DNA of 7,063 nt from NCBI GenBank assembly GCA_020346205.1, contig CP070776.1, forward strand, positions 1,212,141 through 1,219,203, written 5' to 3'. The position numbers were made by a program, and so were the translations under genes. The notes under the pieces are model-generated. The model ran no database searches, was not told the origin of the DNA, and worked only from the letters and a program-made list of their open reading frames with translations. Every line of letters starts with the position of its first letter. The first letter of the stretch is position 1. This document shows positions 1 to 6,422 of this stretch, one piece after another. The DNA is from Deltaproteobacteria bacterium (GTDB taxonomy: Bacteria; Desulfobacterota; Desulfobulbia; Desulfobulbales; BM004).

Positions 1-712
1 TGATAAAATATATGAAATAGGTTGTACGGCACATGCACCCTATTCAACAACCCCGACCTCAATTCAAGCAATAAAAAAACTTGCAGTCGAACAAGGCCAT
101 ATATTTTCCATTCATGTGGCTGAATCTAAACAGGAAGTTGAATTCCTGCAATTAGGGACTGGTGCATTTAGAGAGTTTTTGCAAGACAGAGGTGCCTGGG
201 ACGGGAGTTTCAAGATACCTGGCAAGGGTTCGGTGCAATACCTGGATAGTCTTGGCGTAATAGACAGTAAAACTCTCTGCGTCCATACAGTGCATGTGGA
301 TAGTACAGACATTGAAATTTTGGCAAATAAAAAGGCAAAAGTGTGTCTATGCCCTGGCAGTAATCGTTTTTTAGGGGTCGGCAAAGCGCCGGTGACAGAA
401 CTTCTCGCCCATGGTATTTTACCCGCTTTGGGAACAGACAGTAAGGCCAGTAATGAGTCATTAAGCATGTGGCGTGAAATGCGTCTATTGCGTGAAGACC
501 ACCCGGGACTTTCTCCTGAATTAGTGTTTTCCATGGCTACATGCGGTGGTGCTGAGGCTTGGGGAGTAGTTTCAGAAATGGGCACACTGGAACCTGGAAA
601 GCGCTCATTAGTCCTGGCAATCAGCTCTATGGAGAATTTGTACACAGCTCAGGATGTTTTTGAATATTTAACAACTGCAGGAGATGCAATCCAGGCAGAA
701 TGGCTGGAGTAA
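1..712 (+). CDS. mqnX: Aminodeoxyfutalosine deaminase-type amidohydrolase, 3' part (5' end outside window)
   Basis: The reading frame is open from base 2, so the N-terminal half lies upstream and 236 C-terminal residues are visible. The sequence shows the second half of a metal-dependent amidohydrolase of the SAH/aminofutalosine deaminase group. In visible-residue numbering there is HAPYS (11-15), then IHVAE with the metal His38 and Glu41, then CVHTVHV with the next conserved His pair. CPGSNRFLG and GTDSKASN follow, the latter carrying the catalytic metal Asp. A GTLEPGKR turn near the end is typical of the family. By family knowledge the enzyme deaminates 6-amino-6-deoxyfutalosine to futalosine in the cytosol, in menaquinone synthesis. 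The assignment to that substrate, rather than S-adenosylhomocysteine or guanine, rests mainly on mqnA lying immediately downstream and overlapping it. The first HxH metal motif cannot be checked because it is outside the window. Confidence 0.85.
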   Translation, partial: DKIYEIGCTAHAPYSTTPTSIQAIKKLAVEQGHIFSIHVAESKQEVEFLQLGTGAFREFLQDRGAWDGSFKIPGKGSVQYLDSLGVIDSKTLCVHTVHVDSTDIEILANKKAKVCLCPGSNRFLGVGKAPVTELLAHGILPALGTDSKASNESLSMWREMRLLREDHPGLSPELVFSMATCGGAEAWGVVSEMGTLEPGKRSLVLAISSMENLYTAQDVFEYLTTAGDAIQAEWLE

Positions 713-1557
713 ATAGTATAATGCTGACAGATCCACAGGTTCGCATAGGTATGGTTAATTTCATTAATACAGCGCCTCTGTATGATGTCTGGCTCCGTAC
801 AGTGGACAGACCTGAGTGGAATATTGTCGAGGCGGCCCCGGCAGTTCTGAACAGGATGCTCTATGCAGATCAGCTGGACATGGGGCTGGTGTCTTCACAG
901 GAGTATGCTGCTCACCCTGAAAACTATATACTACTCGATGATATATCCATCAGTGCTTCAGGACCCGTTGGCTCAGTTTTCCTTTTCTCAAAATGTGCAC
1001 CGGAGGATCTTACGGACAAGTTAGTACTTTTGAGTGGTCAATCCCAGACTTCGGTAAGCCTTGTAAAGATCATTCTGGAGAAATTTTATAATGTGGTTCC
1101 CTGGTACGAGGTGGGATCGGCCTTGGAAGCACAACATAATAGTGACATCTCAGCAGTTTTAGCAATTGGAGATGAGGCCCTGATTCTGGCACAGAATGGA
1201 ATTTACCCCCATAAAATTGACCTGGGCAAAATCTGGTATAAGGAAACTTCACTGCCATTTGTTTTTGCAGTGTGGGCCATGCGTGAGGAATTCTGCCGCA
1301 ATAACCCTGGAATTGTTCGGGAGGTTCACGATGAACTGCTGCGCTGCAGGAAAGAGGGCCAGAAGGATCTAAAAAATATCAGTAAAAGAGTCGGCCCAAG
1401 GGTTTCAATGGATGCTGAGTCCTGTTATGAGTATCTCAGTGGCATTGAACATGATCTGAACCTTGAAAAAAAGAAAGGACTCATTCGCTTTATTGAATAT
1501 CTTATTGAAAAAGGTGAGGGTGTACCGGAAGCTCTTCCGTTAAGAATATTTTCCTAG
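700..1557 (+). CDS. mqnA: Chorismate dehydratase MqnA (menaquinone biosynthesis)
   Basis: MqnA removes water from chorismate to give 3-[(1-carboxyvinyl)oxy]benzoate, the first committed step of the futalosine route; it has a periplasmic-binding-protein-like fold but works in the cytosol. The 285-residue product shows the family landmarks: RIGMVNFINTAPL (15-27), SSQEYA (65-70), LLDDISIS followed by SGPVGSV (to about residue 93), SGQSQTS, and AIGDEAL in the second lobe. Length is normal for the family. The start is uncertain. ATG at 700 overlaps the end of mqnX by 13 bp and has only AGG four bases upstream. ATG at 721 has GGAG at 706-709, 11 bases upstream, and would give 278 residues, nearer the usual MqnA N-terminus. 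Either way the gene is likely translationally coupled to mqnX. Confidence 0.93.
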   Translation: MAGVNSIMLTDPQVRIGMVNFINTAPLYDVWLRTVDRPEWNIVEAAPAVLNRMLYADQLDMGLVSSQEYAAHPENYILLDDISISASGPVGSVFLFSKCAPEDLTDKLVLLSGQSQTSVSLVKIILEKFYNVVPWYEVGSALEAQHNSDISAVLAIGDEALILAQNGIYPHKIDLGKIWYKETSLPFVFAVWAMREEFCRNNPGIVREVHDELLRCRKEGQKDLKNISKRVGPRVSMDAESCYEYLSGIEHDLNLEKKKGLIRFIEYLIEKGEGVPEALPLRIFS

Positions 1558-1572
1558 TTTAAAGGGTTAATT

Positions 1573-2295
1573 GTGACAGTTGAATCAGTACAGTCTGCTG
1601 AAGAAAAAAAGCGATTTGTCCGGGACAAGTTTGCTTCTATCAGCAATAGATATGATTTTTTAAATTCCCTGCTGAGCCTGAAGGTGGACAGTTACTGGCG
1701 CTGGGTCACAACCCGTGAATTGAAGGAATTCCCGGAAGGTGCAGTTTTGGATCTTTGTGCCGGAACCCTTCCACTGTCGCTTGAGTTGACCCGTCAGGCA
1801 CCAAAACGAACTGTAGTTGCTGTGGATTTTTGCGAAGATATGCTGCGTAGCGGTTTAATAACTTTGCCGAGCGATGAACGCAAGAATCGAATTGCTGCGG
1901 TTTGTGGGGACGGAGAGGATATACCAGCAGAAAGTGAAAAATTCTGGGGAGTAACAGTAGCGTTCGGGGTAAGGAACCTGGCCAATACGAAAAAGGGGCT
2001 TGCAGAAATGTATCGTGTATTAAAGCCGGGCGGCAAGCTACTTATCCTGGAATTTTCAAGACCACGCAATCGTCTTTTTAAGCCAATATATAATTTTTAT
2101 CTGAACAGTGTTTTACCGAAGGTAGCAGGTCTGGTATCAGGCGATAAGGAAGCTTATGAGTATCTTGCCAGTTCTATTGCTGAATTTTACGAACCTGAGG
2201 AATTGCTGGCTATGATAAAAACTGCCGGATTTAAAGAACAATACTGTAGGCCCTTGACCATGGGGATTGTAACCATCTATATAGGTATAAAATGA
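1573..2295 (+). CDS. menG: Demethylmenaquinone methyltransferase, UbiE/MenG family
   Basis: This SAM-dependent C-methyltransferase is expected to methylate demethylmenaquinone, the last step of menaquinone synthesis, at the inner face of the membrane. The 240-residue protein matches the family throughout. It has an N-terminal FASISNRYDFLN segment (20-31), SAM motif I at 58-68, an acidic VAVD strand end (Asp85), GDGEDIP (112-118), the family signature FGVRNL (131-136), YRVLKPGGKLLILEFS, and a YEYLASSIAEF helix. It ends TMGIVTIYIGIK. The start is GTG at 1573, supported by AAGGG at 1562-1566 with six-base spacing; the next in-frame Met is inside the fold. Motif I reads DLCAGTLPL rather than the usual D-x-x-x-G-T-G, so one glycine of the loop is replaced. 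The stop overlaps the next gene's start (ATGA). In this menaquinone operon MenG is far more likely than a ubiquinone role. Confidence 0.92.
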   Translation: MTVESVQSAEEKKRFVRDKFASISNRYDFLNSLLSLKVDSYWRWVTTRELKEFPEGAVLDLCAGTLPLSLELTRQAPKRTVVAVDFCEDMLRSGLITLPSDERKNRIAAVCGDGEDIPAESEKFWGVTVAFGVRNLANTKKGLAEMYRVLKPGGKLLILEFSRPRNRLFKPIYNFYLNSVLPKVAGLVSGDKEAYEYLASSIAEFYEPEELLAMIKTAGFKEQYCRPLTMGIVTIYIGIK

Positions 2296-2855
2296 AAAAG
2301 AAGATTATTCTGGGCATAACAGGTGCAAGCGGCAGTATTTATGCTGTACAGTTCTTAAAGTGTCTGCAGCAGGAAGATATAGAGATTCATGCCATCATCT
2401 CCAATGCCGGTCGGCTGGTGCTGAACCATGAACTAGGTTTGACATCAGATGATCTGCATAAATATGTATATGACTGGTATAAGGCAGATGATTTTGCTGC
2501 ACCAATGTCCAGTGGCTCGAGCAAATTCGATGCCATGGTTGTCCTGCCCTGTACCATGGGCTCACTTGGGGCCATAGCCAACGGTATTGCTAAAAATCTA
2601 ATTCACCGAGCGGCAGATGTGATACTCAAGGAAAAGAAGCCTTTGTTGCTCGCAGTCCGTGAAACACCACTGAACCGTATCCATCTTGAAAATATGTTAA
2701 AGGTTCATGATGCCGGTGCCACAGTTTGTCCCCCCATGCCTTCCTTTTATCATCATCCGGAAAATCTGGAAGAGATGGCAACCTTTTTTGCCGGTCGCCT
2801 GGCAGACCTTATAGGGATTGATGTTGCCGGTCTGAAGCGCTGGCAGGGTAAATAG
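2292..2855 (+). CDS. mqnM: UbiX-type flavin prenyltransferase (MqnM)
   Basis: The 187-residue protein is a full-length UbiX family member. It attaches a dimethylallyl group to FMN, making the prenylated FMN cofactor that UbiD-type decarboxylases need. In the futalosine pathway the client would be the UbiD-like MqnL, which decarboxylates the prenylated naphthoate. Visible landmarks are the flavin-binding GITGASGS (8-15), the SSGS segment followed by FDAMVVLPCTMGSLG (86-89 is PCTM), HRAADVILKE (from 105), the RETPLNRIHLENM segment (from 123) and PPMPSFYHHP (147-156). All are expected for an active enzyme. The ATG overlaps the menG stop by one ATGA unit, so translation is probably coupled. No ubiD/mqnL homologue is in the window. 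It could equally be annotated ubiX; the mqnM name follows from the operon. Confidence 0.93.
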   Translation: MKKKIILGITGASGSIYAVQFLKCLQQEDIEIHAIISNAGRLVLNHELGLTSDDLHKYVYDWYKADDFAAPMSSGSSKFDAMVVLPCTMGSLGAIANGIAKNLIHRAADVILKEKKPLLLAVRETPLNRIHLENMLKVHDAGATVCPPMPSFYHHPENLEEMATFFAGRLADLIGIDVAGLKRWQGK

Positions 2856-2878
2856 AAGCCTGTTCGAATTGAGAGACA

Positions 2879-3730
2879 ATGCTGAAAAAGATCGCCATAC
2901 TGCTTGAAATGATAAAATTTGAGCACACGGTATTTGCTTTACCGTTTGCTTTTATGGGAGCGTTTCTGGCAGCCCGTGGTGTACCTGATATGGTTACTTT
3001 TGGTTGGATAATTCTGGCCATGGTTGGAGCCAGGACAAGTGCAATGGGCTTTAACCGTATAGTTGATCGAGAATTTGATAAATTAAATCCCAGGACAGCC
3101 TCCAGGGCTTTGCCAGCCCAAACTGTTAAAACATCTGAAGCCTGGGCCATGGTGATTCTGGCATCTGCTCTTTTTTTCTTTGCCTGTTACAACCTTAATC
3201 AGCTCACTCTCATACTGTCCCCTTTTGCCTTGGGGTTAACCCTTTTCTACTCGCTAACAAAACGCTTCACCTGGCTGTGTCATATTGTACTGGGCTTGGC
3301 CCTTGCCTTTTCCCCTCTTGGTGGCTGGGTTGCGGTGTCAGGCTCTTTGCATAACTATCCTTACGTTCTCTCAATTGGAGTTTTATTCTGGGTTGCTGGA
3401 TTTGATACTGTTTATGCCTGCCTTGATGCTGATTTTGATGCCAATATAGGCTTGTTTTCACTGCCATCAAGATTTGGACGGCAGAATGCCTTCAGGATCG
3501 CTGTGCTGTTTCATGTAATTGCATTTATCCTTTTTGTGATGACAGGCATTATCTCCAGATTGAATTTTCTCTACTATATAGGCATTATCCTTACCGGGGC
3601 TGCTCTTTTTTATCAGCATTTAGTTGTCAATCCTCGGGACCTATCCAGGATACAATTGTCCTTTTTTACCATGAATGGTCTCATAAGCCTTACGCTCTTT
3701 GTTGCTACATGGCTTTCACTTGTGGTCTGA
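2879..3730 (+). CDS. mqnP: UbiA-family prenyltransferase, probable 1,4-dihydroxy-6-naphthoate prenyltransferase MqnP
   Basis: This integral membrane prenyltransferase is expected to add the polyprenyl side chain to the dihydroxynaphthoate ring. The 283-residue product has both Mg-pyrophosphate aspartate motifs of the UbiA superfamily. The first is NRIVDREFD (Asn59, Asp63, Asp67), followed by NPRTASRALP (70-79) as in MqnP/UbiA. The second is DTVYACLDADFD (Asp176, Asp183, Asp187), followed by SLPSRFG. Roughly eight or nine hydrophobic segments surround them, including 20-33, 41-56, 90-105, 109-124, 136-153, 162-175, and several in the last 80 residues. The start ATG lies 23 bp after the mqnM stop, with a weak GAGAG at 2871-2875. 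Substrate choice (naphthoate rather than 4-hydroxybenzoate) is inferred from the mqn neighbours. Confidence 0.9.
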   Translation: MLKKIAILLEMIKFEHTVFALPFAFMGAFLAARGVPDMVTFGWIILAMVGARTSAMGFNRIVDREFDKLNPRTASRALPAQTVKTSEAWAMVILASALFFFACYNLNQLTLILSPFALGLTLFYSLTKRFTWLCHIVLGLALAFSPLGGWVAVSGSLHNYPYVLSIGVLFWVAGFDTVYACLDADFDANIGLFSLPSRFGRQNAFRIAVLFHVIAFILFVMTGIISRLNFLYYIGIILTGAALFYQHLVVNPRDLSRIQLSFFTMNGLISLTLFVATWLSLVV

Positions 3731-3734
3731 TTAT

Positions 3735-4727
3735 ATGGAAAAAATCGATTCTATGAAAAAAGGCAGCAAGTGGAAGACAGCCTTGAGGTTTATCATCAGT
3801 TTTGGCCTCATGGGGATGATCCTCTTTCTTTTCAGGGAGCAGCTTCCTACAGTTTTACAATATCTTAAGGCAGTGCAACCATTATATTTTGCCCTGGCCG
3901 TAATCGTTTTTTTCGCCGGCCTTACAGCCGTTGCTTTTCGGCTTCGCTTTGTCATCCAGGTGCATGACACAAAACTTTCTCTTTCTGCAGCCTACTATGT
4001 CAATCTGATCGCACTGTTCTTTAATAATGTCCTGCCTTCATCTGTAGGCGGTGAAATGATGAAGGCATATTATTTGTATAAAAATGCTAAGGGAGATGTT
4101 TCAGTATTTAGTGCTGTAGTGGTTGATCGTCTTTTTGGACTTGCGACAATGCTGCTCATCAGCATTTCAACCATATTTTTCTTTGACAGTGCACAGGGAT
4201 CCCATAAGATCATGGGAAGTATCGTTATGTTGGCAGCTACCACAATTACAGTTGCCATCTTTATATTCAACAAAAGAATTGTAGATACACTGTGTGAGCT
4301 CCATATACCATTTTTGCCAGCGATATTTATTGAAAAGATTCGTGAAATCTATAGGGCAATGTATGAGTACAAGGAGCATAAAGGAATTTTCGGCAAGTGC
4401 ATGGCAGTTACAGTGATAGGGCAGACAACATTCATTTTTGCCAACTTCTTACTGGCCAAGAGTCTGGCCATTGAAATACCGCTTCCCTTTTTTTTCTTTT
4501 TTGTGCCAATATTATTGATCATGGGTGTTGCGCCTTCTGTAAATGGTATAGGTGTCAGGGAGGCCACTTTCCTTTTCTACCTCACAGAATTTACCACATC
4601 TGAAAAGGCACTGGCCCTGTCCCTCCTGACAACTTTTTTCATGATTTTTGTCGGGATGATTGCTGGCGTCATTTACGCTTTTAAGGGCGGACTTTCTCCA
4701 GAGGAATATGAAGTTTACTCCGAGTGA
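3735..4727 (+). CDS. UPF0104/YbhN-like multi-spanning membrane protein (LPG synthase TM-region family, flippase-like)
   Basis: The product is about 330 residues of mostly hydrophobic sequence with seven or eight likely membrane spans. It matches the lysylphosphatidylglycerol synthase transmembrane-region family, known as UPF0104 or flippase-like proteins. Family marks are NNVLPSSVGGE (97-107), VVVDRLFGL around Asp131-Arg132, and PSVNGIGVRE (267-276) before the last spans. It has the membrane part only: there is no soluble MprF-type aminoacyl-transferase domain, so it is not expected to make lysyl-PG. Function is not established for this subgroup; relatives are suggested to move lipids or glycolipids across membranes. 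It follows mqnP by 4 bp, so it is almost surely in the same transcript. The start is uncertain. ATG 3735 is chosen, ATG 3753 (324 residues) is possible, and neither has a strong ribosome-binding site. Coupling to mqnP termination is likely. Confidence 0.85.
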   Translation: MEKIDSMKKGSKWKTALRFIISFGLMGMILFLFREQLPTVLQYLKAVQPLYFALAVIVFFAGLTAVAFRLRFVIQVHDTKLSLSAAYYVNLIALFFNNVLPSSVGGEMMKAYYLYKNAKGDVSVFSAVVVDRLFGLATMLLISISTIFFFDSAQGSHKIMGSIVMLAATTITVAIFIFNKRIVDTLCELHIPFLPAIFIEKIREIYRAMYEYKEHKGIFGKCMAVTVIGQTTFIFANFLLAKSLAIEIPLPFFFFFVPILLIMGVAPSVNGIGVREATFLFYLTEFTTSEKALALSLLTTFFMIFVGMIAGVIYAFKGGLSPEEYEVYSE

Positions 4728-4740
4728 TTTTTTCCCTTAT

Positions 4741-4775
4741 TTGCACTATCATCTCAAGTAAAAATCGTGTATAGT
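4741..4775 (+). promoter_or_regulatory. Possible promoter for adk-purC
   Basis: The 111-bp gap before adk is the only sizeable intergenic space on the + strand and is AT-rich, so a promoter is expected here. TATAGT at 4770-4775 resembles a -10 box and would give a leader of about 55 bases. TTGCAC at 4741-4746 resembles a -35 box, but the 23-base spacing is too long for a standard sigma-70 promoter, so the exact elements are doubtful. A TTGATA at 4790-4795 lacks a well-placed -10 that would leave the ribosome-binding site in the transcript. Confidence 0.3.
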
Positions 4776-4827
4776 TGCCAGCCAATTTTTTGATAACTTT
4801 CAGACCTTAAAAACATATAGATATATT

Positions 4828-4832
4828 GGAGG
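4828..4832 (+). promoter_or_regulatory. Strong Shine-Dalgarno of adk
   Basis: GGAGG lies six bases before the adk ATG, close to ideal complementarity and spacing. It fixes the adk start and is the strongest ribosome-binding site in the window, in contrast to the weak sites inside the menaquinone operon. Confidence 0.85.
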
Positions 4833-4838
4833 AAGATA

Positions 4839-5486
4839 ATGAAACTTATATTATTGGGTGCCCCTGGGGCAGGTAAAGGAACTGTTGCTAAAATGCTGAC
4901 TGCAATTGATGGTTCTGTCCAGATTTCCACAGGAGACATTTTGCGTGGTGCAGTCCTGGCAGGCACTGAACTTGGCAAGGAAGCAGAAGCGTATATGAAA
5001 CGGGGTGATCTCGTTCCTGATTCTCTTATCATGGGTATTATGGAAAAAAGGCTGCAGGAACCTGACTGCCAGCAAGGTTTCCTGCTTGATGGTTTCCCGC
5101 GGACTATTCCCCAGGCTGAAGCTCTCAAGGATCTACTTGTTAAGTTGAATATTTCGCTGGACATGGCCGTTAACATAGATGTGCCACGTGAAGTAATTCT
5201 GGACAGGTTATGCACCCGCAGAACATGTGAAAACCCTGAATGTCAATCAATTTATAATATCAAGAGCAGCCCGACAAAACAGGAAGGTATCTGTGACAAA
5301 TGCGGTAGTGCTGTAATCCAGCGTGACGATGAAACAGAAGAGGCTATTTCTCACCGCCTGGAAACATATAATGAAAAAACAGCGCCGCTTATCGGCTTTT
5401 ATGAGAATGAAGGGCTGCTGAAAACGGTTTCCGGCACTTCAAGTGATGCTGTGGTCAATGAATTAAAATCAGCATTGGATTTTTAA
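4839..5486 (+). CDS. adk: Adenylate kinase with zinc-type LID domain
   Basis: Adenylate kinase interconverts ATP plus AMP with two ADP in the cytosol. The 215-residue protein is the long bacterial form. It has the P-loop GAPGAGKGT (7-15), AMP-site ISTGDILRG (29-37), DGFPRT (84-89), the LID domain from about residue 125 to 162, and then RDDETEEAISHRL with the catalytic arginines. The LID carries four cysteines at 130, 135, 152 and 155, which should bind structural zinc. The first pair is spaced C-x4-C rather than the commoner C-x2-C; the second is C-x2-C. Residue 16, after the P-loop, is Val where Gln is usual. The gene opens a new unit after the menaquinone operon and is followed by purC within about 30 bp, linking two purine nucleotide genes. 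Confidence 0.97.
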   Translation: MKLILLGAPGAGKGTVAKMLTAIDGSVQISTGDILRGAVLAGTELGKEAEAYMKRGDLVPDSLIMGIMEKRLQEPDCQQGFLLDGFPRTIPQAEALKDLLVKLNISLDMAVNIDVPREVILDRLCTRRTCENPECQSIYNIKSSPTKQEGICDKCGSAVIQRDDETEEAISHRLETYNEKTAPLIGFYENEGLLKTVSGTSSDAVVNELKSALDF

Positions 5487-5515
5487 TTACCCACTCAATT
5501 TAAATGGTAAGAAAA

Positions 5516-6403
5516 ATGTCTGAATCACCAGTAATTAAAACAGAATTCGAGGACTTGAACCTGGTTCATCGTGGCAAGGTCAGGGACCTGTATGAAGTTG
5601 ACGATAAACTCCTTATGGTTGCTACCGACCGCATTTCAGCATTCGATGTGGTCATGGACAATCCGGTTCCCAACAAAGGCAAGGTGCTTACCAAGTTATC
5701 CTTGTTCTGGTTTGACTTCTTAGGAGATATTATACCAAATCATTTAATCACAGCTGATGTTGAAAGATATCCGACATCATGTGTACCTTATCTGGAAGAA
5801 CTGCGTGGCAGGAGTATGCTGGTGAAAAAGGCCAAGCCCCTGCCGGTTGAATGCATTGTCCGGGGATACCTTTCTGGCTCTTTCTGGAAAGCTTACCAGA
5901 AAGACACTACCGTATGTGGTTTTACATTGCCAGCAGGTATGGTTGAGTCTGACAAGTTCCCCGAACCCCTCTTCACACCATCAACAAAGGCTGATTTGGG
6001 CGAGCATGATGAAAATATCTCCCTTGCAAAGATGGAAGAACTTGTGGGAGCTGCAGAGACTGCAAAAATTATTGATGTTAGTATAAAATTGTACCAGAAG
6101 GCAGCAGATTATGCCTTGACTAAGGGAATTATCATTGCAGATACAAAGTTTGAGTTGGGTTGGTTTGAAGGGGAGCTGATATTAATAGATGAGGTTCTTA
6201 CTCCGGATTCATCCAGGTTCTGGCCCTTGGATCAGTATACACCGGGTAAAGGACAACCAAGCTTTGACAAACAATTCCTACGGGATTATCTGTCATCACT
6301 TGATTGGGATAAAAAGCCGCCTGCGCCAGAGCTTCCTGAAGAAATTCTTGACAGGACCGGGGCAAGATACGCTGAAGCGGTAGAAAGAATTATCGGCTCA
6401 TAG
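5516..6403 (+). CDS. purC: Phosphoribosylaminoimidazole-succinocarboxamide synthase (SAICAR synthetase)
   Basis: PurC joins aspartate to CAIR using ATP in de novo purine synthesis. Numbered from the chosen start, the 295-residue product has GKVRDLYE (20-27), ATDRISAFD (36-44), [13 protein letters not shown] (50-62), PNH (74-76), [11 protein letters not shown] (112-122), the [17 protein letters not shown] segment, and near the C-terminus [24 protein letters not shown] and [13 protein letters not shown]. All ATP- and CAIR-site motifs are intact. The length fits the longer PurC class rather than the roughly 240-residue E. coli type. Start choice: ATG 5504 would add four residues and has no Shine-Dalgarno; ATG 5516 gives a typical N-terminus but only a weak upstream GGTAAG at 5507-5512. 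The short gap after adk has no terminator, so cotranscription with adk is likely. Confidence 0.97.
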   Translation: MSESPVIKTEFEDLNLVHRGKVRDLYEVDDKLLMVATDRISAFDVVMDNPVPNKGKVLTKLSLFWFDFLGDIIPNHLITADVERYPTSCVPYLEELRGRSMLVKKAKPLPVECIVRGYLSGSFWKAYQKDTTVCGFTLPAGMVESDKFPEPLFTPSTKADLGEHDENISLAKMEELVGAAETAKIIDVSIKLYQKAADYALTKGIIIADTKFELGWFEGELILIDEVLTPDSSRFWPLDQYTPGKGQPSFDKQFLRDYLSSLDWDKKPPAPELPEEILDRTGARYAEAVERIIGS

Positions 6404-6422
6404 ATACCTGCTGATATATTAA

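Noticed and set aside
116..118. GTG as a start for the first gene
   Set aside because: The same frame is open and clearly homologous upstream to the window edge (HAPYS motif and metal-site His38), so this GTG is an internal valine codon.
112..645. 177-codon open frame on the minus strand opposite mqnX
   Set aside because: It lies wholly antisense to a clear amidohydrolase coding frame, its translation resembles no family I know, and it has no ribosome-binding support; it is a coding shadow.
3699..3734. TTG start giving a longer flippase-like protein that overlaps mqnP
   Set aside because: The added residues match no family N-terminus, the codon is a poor start without a ribosome-binding site, and ATG 3735 follows the mqnP stop directly.
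4703..4733. Possible terminator at the end of the menaquinone operon: GGAATA/TACTCC stem followed by six Ts
   Set aside because: The stem has only five pairs with an internal mismatch and lies six bases from the T run, too weak to call.
4754..5215. 153-codon minus-strand open frame opposite adk and its promoter region
   Set aside because: It is antisense to the highly conserved adk sequence and has no recognisable domain.
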